Source: Metabacillus dongyingensis (GTDB lineage Bacteria; Bacillota; Bacilli; Bacillales; Bacillaceae). Taken from it: a stretch of 64,000 bases of DNA. The stretch's first letter is position 1. Each line of letters begins with the position of its first letter. Below the pieces are notes generated by a model. That model searched no databases. It was not told the origin of the DNA and saw nothing but the letters and a program-made list of their open reading frames with translations. Location: the NCBI RefSeq assembly GCF_019933155.2, contig NZ_CP082944.1:4156001-4220000 (forward strand). The letters run 5' to 3'. Position numbers and translations under genes: made by a program. Positions 27,269 through 35,370 of the stretch are shown piece by piece.

Positions 27269-28522
27269 TCAAATTCCAAGAGTGTCAGCCATATCCCGAG
27301 AATGGCTTTCTTTATTAATTACGGCAGGCAAAATAATCTCAACGGTTGTTCCTTCATTTTCTTTACTTAGAAATGATAATGTCCCATTATGACTCTCAAT
27401 AATTCGATAGCAGGTCATTAGCCCGAGACCCGTTCCTTTCTCCTTTGTTGTATAAAATGGCTCTCCAAGTGTAGAAATCCGCTCTCTTGAAATACCAATT
27501 CCCTGATCGATAATCTGGATAGAAATCTCAAAATCTCCCTTCAGCTCAACCTTCACATCAATATTTCCGCCCCTTGGCATGGCTTCAATAGCGTTCTTAA
27601 AAATATTTAAAAATACTTGTTTTAATTGACCTTCTGCGCAGAATACCTTGGGCAAGTCCCTGTCAAATTCTGAGAAGATTTGAACATTATTTAGAATTGA
27701 CTGAGAGTTAATTAAGGTAACAACATCTTTTATTAATACTTTTACATCTCGCTCTTCAAAAACGACAGCATTCGGTTTTGCAAGAACTAGAAATTCACTC
27801 ACTATAGCATTTATTCGATCTAGCTCAGATAACATAATAGTGTAGTACTCTTCATCAGGATGATTGGATTTTAACAATTGAATAAATCCTTTTATTGAAG
27901 TGAGTGGATTACGAATTTCATGAGCAATACCAGCTGCCATTTGTCCCAAAAGAGCGAGTTTCTCAGATTTTTGAAGCATCTGTTCTGTTTTTACTTTCCT
28001 TTCAGTAATATCCTTTCCTATTGAAAGGACAGCCTCTTTTTCACCAAATATAATATTCAATAAAGACAATTCAAAGTAAAATGTCGATCCATCGGAACGT
28101 TTAAATTTATGTTCAATATTGTTTAATGGCTGTTTCTCATTCTTTACCTGATTAATTCGTTCCAGCAAAGGGGCTTTATACTCCTGTACAATAAAATCAA
28201 ACAAATATCTGCCGATTATTTCATCCTTGCTTGCAGCTCCAAGCATGCTGACAGCAGCTTTATTTAAATAAACAATCTTATTATCCCGGTGAATCAAAAC
28301 CGATTCAGGCAACGAATCAATCATCTGTTTATAGCTTGTCTCATTCGCACGTTCTTTTTTTCCATAATATTTAGCGGTATCATATTGCCATCCGACCAGC
28401 CAAGCAATAAGGGTGAAAATAAAAAAGTCTATCGTAAAAAAAGGTTCTTGTCCCACAACCTTTTGGTAGCTTGTAAATAAAATTGAAATAATCACCAAAC
28501 CAATCTGTCCCGTGTATTTCAT
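27269..28522 (-). CDS. orphan PAS-domain sensor histidine kinase (sporulation-kinase type)
   Basis: A 417-residue kinase. Two short membrane segments (about 5-20 and 30-48) come first, then a PAS/PAC domain (residues 65-175, ending GKDITERK), the HisKA domain with the phosphorylated His201 in AHEIRNPLTSIKGF, and the ATPase with N box (NIFKNAIEAM), DQGIGI and GTGLGL. AAGGGG precedes the ATG. No response regulator is adjacent. Orphan kinases of this form in Bacillus usually feed the Spo0F phosphorelay like KinA-KinE; that is inference. A small gene follows in the same transcript. Confidence 0.85.
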   Translation of the reverse strand: MKYTGQIGLVIISILFTSYQKVVGQEPFFTIDFFIFTLIAWLVGWQYDTAKYYGKKERANETSYKQMIDSLPESVLIHRDNKIVYLNKAAVSMLGAASKDEIIGRYLFDFIVQEYKAPLLERINQVKNEKQPLNNIEHKFKRSDGSTFYFELSLLNIIFGEKEAVLSIGKDITERKVKTEQMLQKSEKLALLGQMAAGIAHEIRNPLTSIKGFIQLLKSNHPDEEYYTIMLSELDRINAIVSEFLVLAKPNAVVFEERDVKVLIKDVVTLINSQSILNNVQIFSEFDRDLPKVFCAEGQLKQVFLNIFKNAIEAMPRGGNIDVKVELKGDFEISIQIIDQGIGISRERISTLGEPFYTTKEKGTGLGLMTCYRIIESHNGTLSFLSKENEGTTVEIILPAVINKESHSRDMADTLGI

Positions 28523-28776
28523 CTCATTTCCCCTTATGTAAATAGTCCATATATCATAGCATAAAATAAGAACATATTGATGATTCTCACAATTAAACTT
28601 TGTGTGGAAAGAGGAATTACGCTAAATTGATTTATATCTCATGATCAGTAGGTTTGATTTCACCAAATAAAATTTTTCCATTACATGGGCACTCATTGGA
28701 ATAGCTGACTGAGCAGCTTAAAAGATGTATGGAATGAAAAATGTACGGGCATTTTAATCCCGAAGGGGGTGTGCTT

Positions 28777-28932
28777 ATGAAAAAAGAATTTCGCTCAGCT
28801 GATGAAAAAACACTTGCTGAAGGAATCAATACAGAAGATGAATTGAATAGAAACGCTACCGAAGAAGAAATTGATAATGGCGATTACACGAAAGTAACCA
28901 CTTTATCTCTTGATGAAAACGATCCAAGTTGA
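28777..28932 (+). CDS. small acidic hypothetical protein, 51 residues
   Basis: Highly acidic 51-residue protein (MKKEFRSADEKTLAEGINTE...LDENDPS). The ATG at 28777 is preceded by AAGGGGGTG, so I prefer it to the frame start 12 codons earlier. A good hairpin terminator follows within six bases of the stop. It is likely a real monocistronic small gene. There is no known motif and I assign no function. Confidence 0.6.
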   Translation: MKKEFRSADEKTLAEGINTEDELNRNATEEEIDNGDYTKVTTLSLDENDPS

Positions 28933-28937
28933 ACAAT

Positions 28938-28964
28938 AACACCGTTATCTCACGGTGTTTTATT
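28938..28964 (+). terminator. terminator after the small acidic gene
   Basis: AACACCG/CGGTGTT hairpin with an eight-base loop, then TTTATT. Confidence 0.75.
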
Positions 28965-29058
28965 ATGCTTTCAAGGCAAGATACAAACTATTGGATTAAT
29001 GGAAAAACACCCTTTTGCCTTATGACAATTGAATCGTCCAATTTGGAGAACAAATGGT

Positions 29059-29107
29059 CATGACCGTCTAAAGATGAAAAACTCGCTATTTATTTATGAC
29101 GGTCATG
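29059..29107. repeat. inverted repeat in intergenic DNA
   Basis: CATGACCGTC at 29059-29068 and GACGGTCATG at 29098-29107 are exact inverted copies 29 bases apart. The left arm lies in a local palindrome GGTCATGACC. There is no gene around it; the stretch 28965-29171 holds nothing else I can identify. Confidence 0.5.
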
Positions 29108-29171
29108 GTCTTTGATCAACGTGAGAGGCAAGGCTGAATAGGAGGAATTCAGCAATAACAATCTAATACCA

Positions 29172-29206
29172 AAAAAAGAGCCAGCATGTAGGCCGCCTCC
29201 TTTTTG
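29172..29206 (-). terminator. terminator after tatC
   Basis: GC-rich imperfect hairpin (GAGGCGGCC arm) with seven T residues on the minus strand, about 40 bases after the tatC stop. Confidence 0.7.
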
Positions 29207-29244
29207 ACTGGGTTATCAGATTATAACGCAAATGAACATCTGTT

Positions 29245-29973
29245 TCATGAAGAAAGGGTTTCGGTCTTCAATAATTTTTTTCGATAAATAAAGGATGACA
29301 AATTGATACTAACTTCATAGATTAATACAAGCGGAACTAATACGAGTATGTCTGAAATTAAATCCGGAGGTGTAATTAACACAGACGTTATGAGAATAAC
29401 AAAATATGCAATCTTTCTGGATTTTTTTAACATCTGCGGATTTAAAATTCCTATCGCGGTTAAAAACAGAATGACGACAGGCAGTTCAAACAATATTCCA
29501 AAAGGAACAGTCAGGCTGATCAGAAAACTAAAGTACTTTTCAGACGTATAAAATTGCTGAAATCCTTCTCCTGCTAATTCTTGCATGAATGATAGAACAA
29601 TAGGAAACACAAGAAAATAGCCAAAGGAAATTCCGAGAATAAATAGTAAAAACAGAGCTGGAATGAGCATAAAGGTTGCTTTTCTTTCATGCTCTTGAAG
29701 AGCAGGCAAAACAAACCGCCAAACATGGTATGCAGCTAAAGGTATGGTAAGAGCAATCGAACATACGGCTGATATCTTGAAATAAATCCATAAAACATCT
29801 CCTGGTCCAAGTAAGGCGAGCTTAAATTCTAAGTCTTTAACCAGCCAACTGTAGATTTGCTCTACAAAAGCAAATGATACAGCGAAGAAGACCAAAAAAC
29901 TTGCAAGGATATAGATAAGCCTTTTTCTCAATTCCTCTAGGTGTACTGTTAATGCAACTTCCTGATCCTTCAT
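29245..29973 (-). CDS. tatC: twin-arginine translocase subunit TatC (TatCd type)
   Basis: A 242-residue membrane protein with six helices, the Tat signal receptor. The N-terminal HLEELRKRL motif and the loop LGPGDVLWIYFK are diagnostic. Length and sequence resemble B. subtilis TatCd (242 residues) more than TatCy. I start at ATG 29973, after AAAGAGGTG at good spacing; the GTG three codons earlier overlaps that site. It is the third gene of phoX-tatA-tatC, so translocase and substrate are made together under phosphate control. Confidence 0.93.
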   Translation of the reverse strand: MKDQEVALTVHLEELRKRLIYILASFLVFFAVSFAFVEQIYSWLVKDLEFKLALLGPGDVLWIYFKISAVCSIALTIPLAAYHVWRFVLPALQEHERKATFMLIPALFLLFILGISFGYFLVFPIVLSFMQELAGEGFQQFYTSEKYFSFLISLTVPFGILFELPVVILFLTAIGILNPQMLKKSRKIAYFVILITSVLITPPDLISDILVLVPLVLIYEVSINLSSFIYRKKLLKTETLSS

Positions 29974-29999
29974 GAATTTCACCTCTTTAATGAAAAAGA

Positions 30000-30025
30000 A
30001 AAAAGATAAGAAATTTATCCTTTTT
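30000..30025 (-). terminator. AT-rich hairpin with T run between tatA and tatC
   Basis: On the minus strand AAAAAGGATAA and TTATCTTTTTT can pair around ATTTC (one G bulged), ending in six T residues. It is weak in GC but could attenuate tatC relative to tatA. Confidence 0.4.
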
Positions 30026-30038
30026 CTCTTTTCAATAT

Positions 30039-30218
30039 TTAAAGTTTTTCATCTTCCTTTTTAGAGTCTGAAGATACTAAATCCTTTGTCGCATTTTTAA
30101 ATTCCTTTAACGTGTTGCCGAAAGCACGTCCAACTTCAGGAAGTTTTGATGGACCAAAAATAATTAGTGCTATGACTAAAATAAGAATTAGCCCTGGAAT
30201 ACCGATGTTTTGTATCAT
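30039..30218 (-). CDS. tatA: twin-arginine translocase subunit TatA
   Basis: A 59-residue protein: a single membrane helix ([17 protein letters not shown]), the [14 protein letters not shown] hinge, an amphipathic helix ([13 protein letters not shown]) and a charged tail. This is the full TatA architecture. TatA oligomers form the protein-conducting element recruited by TatC. GGAGCG lies nine bases before the ATG. It sits between phoX and tatC and is too short for common ORF filters. Confidence 0.95.
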   Translation of the reverse strand: MIQNIGIPGLILILVIALIIFGPSKLPEVGRAFGNTLKEFKNATKDLVSSDSKKEDEKL

Positions 30219-30367
30219 TTTATTTTCGCTCCTTTATTTTTTAAAATTATCAGCAATCATGTTGAGCTCCAACACCTGCCACGACATAGGATTTAGCCTT
30301 CCTTTTAAAACAACAAGTTTGGCTAGCATTGTGCTTGTCGGGGATGAATTAGGCGCATTCACTTATC

Positions 30368-31999
30368 TTATTTAAATCCTGTAATAGCAACAACAGCTGG
30401 TCGCGGCATTTTATCACCGCTGCGATGCGGCCATTTGCTTGTTGGGTTTGCAAGGTCTTCTGTTTCTTCACCTGGATGCTGGATAGAAAGGAATAGTGCT
30501 TTCTCATCAGGAGTAAAACAAGGCCCTGTTAATTCTGCTTGAACTGGGGCGGATGCAAATTGGAAAGCTTCTCCTTCGTTTTTCCCTTCTGTAGGGATAA
30601 CAAATAGACCGTTGTTGCCGAATGGCTCCCAAATTTTTGTGTTAACACTTCCGCTTGAAATGTCTGTAACAGTCCAAAGGTTTCCATCTTCGTCGAATAA
30701 CAGATTATCTGGTGCACTAAATCCGCTTTGAATACCGCCTGCTGCAAAGATTGCAAACTGAAACTCCATTGAGCCGTGATCGTTATCTTTTTCAAAGAAA
30801 CGAGTAATATGACCGTGGAAGTTTCCATGATTACTGTTATTTGTATGTGCAATAAAGATTGATCCATCAAACGGACTGATTTCTAAGTCTTCTGGGCGAT
30901 CTGTAGGTGTTCCTCCTAAAAGGATGGCTGCTTCATGGCAGTTTACAACAACATCTGCCTGTGTTTGGAATTTTTTAAGCAGTTCAGCGTTCCCTTTAGC
31001 TGCTTTTTGTACAGCTTCAATCGTCAGAGCTACCCATCTTCCTTCGCCAAAATTAGCTACATAAAGAGTTCCTTCTTCTAATAGTTTCGAATTCTTCTTT
31101 CCATCTTTTTGATTATATTTATTTTTACTAATAAATTTATAGACACAGGCATCTCTCTTATCATCGCCCATGTACACAACAACTCGGTTATCTTTTGAAA
31201 GACCCATGCATGTATTTTCATGATTAAAGCGGCCTAAAGCTGTGTGCTTGCGAACTTGATAGGCAGGATCAAATGGATCCACTTCGATTACCCATCCATA
31301 ATGTGTTTCATCTAAGTTAGCCGATTTTGAAGTGGATTCATAATTTTCTTCACAGGATAAAACCGTGTTCCAAAGTGTCTTTCCGCCAGAGCAGTTTGCA
31401 AATGTACCTTGAACGATTTCTGCACCGTTAACAGCTTTTGATCCTTTTGCAGGTCCGGTTAATGCAAAAGGTGTCAGCCCTGTTACGCGTCGGGCATATT
31501 TAGATTCCGTATCCATTTTCCAGCCATTTCTGTCTTTAACTACTTCGATAATCGAACCGCCTTGATTATAAAGCATTGTTTTTATCTGTTCGGAGCTGTA
31601 GCCGCCCTTAATTGTTTGACCGAAAACAAACAAATCTGAGATATATTCATGATTTACCCATAACAATCCTCGGTCCTTTTCATCTTCATATGGAAAGAAG
31701 AGAGTAAAGTCGTTATTGTATCCGAATGTATCTCCTTTTTGATTAATCTTGTCGCCATATGCAGCAATAACTTCATATTTATAGCCTTTTGGAAGAACAA
31801 GATCATCCTTTGTTGTTGGTTCAATTGGCTGGAATTTTAAAGGACCTTTTTTTGGCCTTTTATATTCTGGATAGTGAAAAGGAGTTTTTGCTTCTGCTGA
31901 TTTTACTAATCCATCAAGTCCTGTACTTGCTGCTGCCAGTGCAACAGTACCAGTTCCTAGGTATGTTAAAAATTTTTTTCGATTTAATACTGGGGGCAT
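30368..31999 (-). CDS. phoX: PhoX-family alkaline phosphatase (DUF839), Tat-exported
   Basis: A 543-residue PhoX-family protein. The N-terminal export signal is NRKKFLTYLG at residues 6-15 with a Gly/Ala-rich hydrophobic region. The canonical twin arginine is Arg7-Lys8 here. The mature part has the family segments LWVNHEY, LSCEENYE, GRFNHEN, VVYMGDD and DNLLFDEDGNLW of the calcium/iron-dependent beta-propeller phosphatase. AGAGGTG precedes the ATG. It is first in an operon with tatA and tatC. PhoP-like repeats lie 40-80 bases upstream. It probably hydrolyses phosphate monoesters outside the cell. Confidence 0.9.
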   Translation of the reverse strand: MPPVLNRKKFLTYLGTGTVALAAASTGLDGLVKSAEAKTPFHYPEYKRPKKGPLKFQPIEPTTKDDLVLPKGYKYEVIAAYGDKINQKGDTFGYNNDFTLFFPYEDEKDRGLLWVNHEYISDLFVFGQTIKGGYSSEQIKTMLYNQGGSIIEVVKDRNGWKMDTESKYARRVTGLTPFALTGPAKGSKAVNGAEIVQGTFANCSGGKTLWNTVLSCEENYESTSKSANLDETHYGWVIEVDPFDPAYQVRKHTALGRFNHENTCMGLSKDNRVVVYMGDDKRDACVYKFISKNKYNQKDGKKNSKLLEEGTLYVANFGEGRWVALTIEAVQKAAKGNAELLKKFQTQADVVVNCHEAAILLGGTPTDRPEDLEISPFDGSIFIAHTNNSNHGNFHGHITRFFEKDNDHGSMEFQFAIFAAGGIQSGFSAPDNLLFDEDGNLWTVTDISSGSVNTKIWEPFGNNGLFVIPTEGKNEGEAFQFASAPVQAELTGPCFTPDEKALFLSIQHPGEETEDLANPTSKWPHRSGDKMPRPAVVAITGFK

Positions 32000-32039
32000 C
32001 TATCCGCACCTCTTTCTGTTAGTTATGCATATCAAATGA

Positions 32040-32078
32040 TATAGAAAAAGAATTAAGCTGAATTTAAATAATTGTAAA
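32040..32078 (-). promoter_or_regulatory. PhoP box upstream of phoX
   Basis: On the minus strand the hexamers TTTACA, TTAAAT, TTAATT and TCTATA start at 32078, 32067, 32056 and 32045, exactly 11 bases apart. The first three resemble the PhoP repeat TT(A/T/C)A(C/T)A. Confidence 0.65.
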
Positions 32079-32413
32079 GATTCCTATTTTCTTATTTTCA
32101 GGAATATATTCATAGAGTTAATCTGATGATAAAGTCGCAATTCACTTTATATACTTCCTTAATTTTACATAATTATTAAAAATAAGTGTAAAAATACGGG
32201 GTTATATAGTCACTTTTGATGGACTATTTAAATTGAGAAGCATTTCAAAATGTAAATTCATTAAGTTTTTTGTAAGATTTCTATTCGAAAGTTAAGAAAA
32301 GGTATTCTTCTTATAGTTTATATATGAAATAAGTAAATTCTATTCAGCTCATATTCTATTTGTGTTAACAATATGTCTGTACTGGATAATACACATCTAA
32401 GGAGTGAAAAACA
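32079..32413. other. divergent intergenic region between phoX and the small Cys-rich gene
   Basis: About 335 AT-rich bases without a gene; it must hold promoters for both directions. No further operator recognised. Confidence 0.35.
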
Positions 32414-32458
32414 TTGGAATTCAAGATGCTGTTAATGAGAGAAGCTGAAAAAGGATGA
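32414..32458 (+). CDS. 14-residue leader ORF overlapping the next start
   Basis: TTG-started frame MEFKMLLMREAEKG behind a good AAGGAG (nine bases away). Its stop overlaps the ATG of the next frame (ATGA). The next gene has no ribosome binding site of its own outside this ORF, so the leader may couple its translation. A frameshifted longer gene is the alternative. Confidence 0.35.
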   Translation: MEFKMLLMREAEKG

Positions 32459-32682
32459 AGCAGACGAGAAAGAAGAATAAAGATAGGGAGAGAATACATA
32501 GGCTCTGCTCTAATTATTCAATAAATAAGGATTGCTGTCAGAAATGTCCGATGGATAGAAAATTAGCAGAGAATATGATTAATAGAAATTCCCTAAATGA
32601 GGAGTTTGTTATAAAAGGTATGGTAAACACATCTCCTGAGGTAACTGTAACATCAGTTGATGAAAAAATTACTTCTGCCTAG
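32455..32682 (+). CDS. small Cys-rich protein (possible zinc binder)
   Basis: A 75-residue basic protein with a cluster H15-x2-C18-x9-C27-C28-x2-C31-P, continuing PMDRKLAENMI. This resembles small Bacillus zinc-finger-like proteins, but I cannot assign a family. It starts at an ATG overlapping the stop of a 14-codon leader. The C-terminal half is acidic and polar. The next gene, a secreted DUF6454-like protein, begins 51 bases later on the same strand, so the two may share a transcript. Confidence 0.5.
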   Translation: MKQTRKKNKDRERIHRLCSNYSINKDCCQKCPMDRKLAENMINRNSLNEEFVIKGMVNTSPEVTVTSVDEKITSA

Positions 32683-32733
32683 GTAACAAAAAAACCTTTT
32701 TATAAATCACTTGCAACTTGAGGAGGATGGATA

Positions 32734-33681
32734 ATGAAAACAATAATTTTTGCACTGGCTGCCGCTCTAACTATTGGAACTGTAACAACAGCGTTTGCAT
32801 ACTCTGATGCGATGAATTCCGGGGAGAACGGTGAACAGCTTGCGGAAAAATTCCAGCACCTTACCCGCAATAATGTTTGGGAACAGAAAGAAAAAGTTGA
32901 TCTGCAATTTAACACATTTCATCCGCAAGGAATGACGAAAGTCGGAGACTTGTACTTCATGTCTTCTGTAGAAATCATCGAAAAAACGGTAAAATACGAC
33001 CAGCCTCATGATGGATACGACCGCACACCTGGTAAAGGCATCGGTCATCTATTTGTATTTACTAAAGAAGGAAAGCTGTTAAAGGATTTAAAGCTTGGTG
33101 AAGGTACTATATACCATCCCGGAGGAATTGCATATGATGGCAAATCAATCTGGATTTCAGTTGCAGAGTACCGGCCAAATAGCAAGTCAATCATTTATAA
33201 AGTAAATCCAGAAACGATGAATTCAGAAGAAGTGTTCCGCACGAATGACCATATTGGAGGAATTCTTCGTGATGGAAAACAAGGAACTCTAAAGGCTGTA
33301 AGCTGGGGTTCAAGAATGTTTTATGAGTTCAATGAAAAAGGAAAAGTGCTCCGTAAATCAAATAATACCAGCCACTTTATCGATTATCAGGACTGCGAGA
33401 ATGCAGGAAAAGACAACATGATATGCAGCGGTATTACTGAATTGCCGCAGCAAGGAGTTTCCACTTCTAAATATGAATTGGGCGGTCTGGCCTTACTGGA
33501 TATAAAAACAATGGATATGGTTCACGAACTGCCAATTACTCTATTTTCTCAAAACGGACATGCTGCAACACGCAATCCAGTATTTCTTGAAAATACAAAA
33601 CAGGGATTAATCATGTACACTGTACCGGACGATGATCAATCCTCTATGTTAGTGTATGAAACAATAGTCAGTAAAAAATAA
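32734..33681 (+). CDS. secreted beta-propeller-like protein (DUF6454-like)
   Basis: A 315-residue protein with a Sec signal peptide (MKTIIFALAAALTIGTVTTAFA). The mature part has repeats of the kind HPQGMTKVGDLYFMSS, HPGGIAYDGKSIWISVAEY and HIGGILRDGKQGTLKAVSWG, typical of a beta-propeller with strand pairs. It appears to match the DUF6454 family; I recall no function for it. TTGAGGAGG precedes the ATG. It is divergent from phoX. A perfect terminator lies 145 bases beyond the stop. Confidence 0.7.
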   Translation: MKTIIFALAAALTIGTVTTAFAYSDAMNSGENGEQLAEKFQHLTRNNVWEQKEKVDLQFNTFHPQGMTKVGDLYFMSSVEIIEKTVKYDQPHDGYDRTPGKGIGHLFVFTKEGKLLKDLKLGEGTIYHPGGIAYDGKSIWISVAEYRPNSKSIIYKVNPETMNSEEVFRTNDHIGGILRDGKQGTLKAVSWGSRMFYEFNEKGKVLRKSNNTSHFIDYQDCENAGKDNMICSGITELPQQGVSTSKYELGGLALLDIKTMDMVHELPITLFSQNGHAATRNPVFLENTKQGLIMYTVPDDDQSSMLVYETIVSKK

Positions 33682-33826
33682 ATTATAGGAAGCATAAGGA
33701 TATAAGGTATGCAACTTTTGAAAAACTAATTAGAGATTCTTAATTGATACTTTTTTATCAAAACTTATTAATGAATGTTAGATTACCACTAACAAGTGCC
33801 ATGTTGATTAAAAGATTAAAAAACAT

Positions 33827-33855
33827 AAAAAGGATTGCTGCTGCAATCCTTTTTC
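33827..33855. terminator. bidirectional terminator
   Basis: AAAAAGGATTGC/GCAATCCTTTTT perfect stem with A and T runs on both sides, between convergent genes. Confidence 0.85.
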
Positions 33856-33925
33856 GACTGATGATATTCTGTATTATTTATAATCCTCACGATTGGGCAG
33901 TCTAAGTCCAAGTTAAGTGCCTCAT

Positions 33926-34153
33926 TTAAATCATCCTCAAATTTTCTTTATCTTCATCGGATGTTTTAAAATAAACAATAACTAATGAGACTTTTATTAA
34001 CGGCTTAACAGGACGTTCACTCATTCTGCTACTGGCCTTTAGAACCAAACTTCCTTCCTTTCCTACTTCTAATAAGGAGAAAAACGGGCAATAGTACCAG
34101 TATAAATCTGCTTCTTTATTTGACCATTTTGAATTGCATCCTTGAATAGTCAC
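33926..34153 (-). CDS. doubtful small ORF, 75 residues
   Basis: GTG-started frame just downstream of the DUF3231 gene on the same strand, without a clear ribosome binding site. It is Trp/Tyr/Cys-rich at the start, with a hydrophobic patch (VSLVIVYF) near the end. I do not recognise it. It may be a remnant or spurious. Confidence 0.25.
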   Translation of the reverse strand: MTIQGCNSKWSNKEADLYWYYCPFFSLLEVGKEGSLVLKASSRMSERPVKPLIKVSLVIVYFKTSDEDKENLRMI

Positions 34154-34171
34154 TCCGGTAAAATACCTATC

Positions 34172-35185
34172 CTACCTTTTTGTCAATTGATTACGATCCT
34201 CAACCTGTGGCGGTTCTTCCATCCAGCCATTTTTGACCATAATTTTTCCGCCTTGTTTTGCAAAATCAAAAATATTTTTTGCAAGGAGCGCCATTTTCGC
34301 AGGCAAATCACTTCGTAAACTAAAGGCGCCGCCAAGTGCATTGCTTCCGAGCCCAAATGTACTTAACAAACTGGTATTATACATCATCAATTTATCGGAA
34401 AATGGAGCGACGGTTGAATTTGTTGCTTTTCCGGCATGAGTGGCTGGTGGTTCAATGTAATCTTGACGTAAAAATTCACCTAACGATGTCTCGATTTTCT
34501 TTGCTAGTTCCATCCCTTTAATAAAATGGTTTCGGACCTCTTGATTATGTGCTACTTGTGCAAATCCGATCATTAATTGCATCCCCGTAAGGTTTGTCTC
34601 AATTGAGTGATGAATAAGAGAAACCTCAATTGTATTTAAGGATCTTTCATTACTAAACCAATTCAATCCCCCGGCCATATAATTTTTATCTTGTACAAAC
34701 TTCACTTCTTTTGGCATCGAAACAAACGGGGGGCGAGAAAGAACCCCTGTTTCTAAAAGAATATTTGTCGTTTGGTCATATGCCTCTTGTGCTTCAGCTG
34801 TTAAACGTCTGAAAAATTGTCTTATATCTTGTCGGTAAGACATAGTCGAATAGAGCGCGTAAAGACAAGTTCCTATTTTAGCCATCATATGTAAATACAT
34901 GACATCATACATAAAGTCGAATAACTTGGGAGCTCCTTTATTCACGTCGTGTTCAGTAAATCCAACTGGAATAACTGCGCCTTCCTGTTGAAAAATAGAT
35001 TTCACAAACTCTGCACTTTCAGCACAACGTTCATAATAAGACTGCAGAATTTGCCGTGTTTCCTCTTTTTCAGCGTGTTCAAGAAAGTATTCCAGAACTC
35101 TCATAATCATTGTTTTGTCTTGATACGTCATCCACAAGTTTCCTAATTCTGAAGATGTAATTGGTACTTGATTTGAACTGCTCAT
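34172..35185 (-). CDS. DUF3231-family protein with two tandem domains
   Basis: A 337-residue all-helical protein made of two DUF3231 units. Each begins with an S(E/I)..NLW or SNERSL..IE pattern, followed by a long helical, ferritin-like bundle (for example LHMMAKIGTCLYALYSTMS). The family is common in spore formers, often beside ger or coat genes, but its role is not established. I start at ATG 35185 because AGGAGG lies nine bases upstream; the 14 extra residues of the longer frame are not needed. It is a single gene. Confidence 0.8.
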   Translation of the reverse strand: MSSSNQVPITSSELGNLWMTYQDKTMIMRVLEYFLEHAEKEETRQILQSYYERCAESAEFVKSIFQQEGAVIPVGFTEHDVNKGAPKLFDFMYDVMYLHMMAKIGTCLYALYSTMSYRQDIRQFFRRLTAEAQEAYDQTTNILLETGVLSRPPFVSMPKEVKFVQDKNYMAGGLNWFSNERSLNTIEVSLIHHSIETNLTGMQLMIGFAQVAHNQEVRNHFIKGMELAKKIETSLGEFLRQDYIEPPATHAGKATNSTVAPFSDKLMMYNTSLLSTFGLGSNALGGAFSLRSDLPAKMALLAKNIFDFAKQGGKIMVKNGWMEEPPQVEDRNQLTKR

Positions 35186-35314
35186 CCTAAAGCCTCCTAA
35201 CCCTTTCGTTTTCTTTAACTTTACCAATTTGAAAAATTTTATTAATCAATCTGTGTTTTTTAGATTGCATTTCTAATTTGGTTTCCGAATTTTAGTTATT
35301 GATAATATCCCCTA

Positions 35315-35340
35315 CCCCCTTTAGTTCATAAAAAAGGGGG
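35315..35340. repeat. CCCCCTTT/AAAGGGGG inverted repeat
   Basis: Exact 8-bp arms with a 10-base loop in the promoter region of the DUF3231 gene. It has no T tract on either side, so it is more likely regulatory or incidental than a terminator. Confidence 0.35.
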
Positions 35341-35370
35341 AAGTATTACCATTTAAAGCAACGAACGAAA

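Noticed and set aside
28632..28829. 65-codon minus-strand frame with several Cys
   Set aside because: It overlaps the better-supported small acidic gene on the other strand and lacks a start with a ribosome binding site.
29130..29153. Hairpin GCTGAAT/ATTCAGC with AGGAGG in its loop
   Set aside because: Suggestive of an occluded ribosome binding site, but no start codon or reading frame follows.
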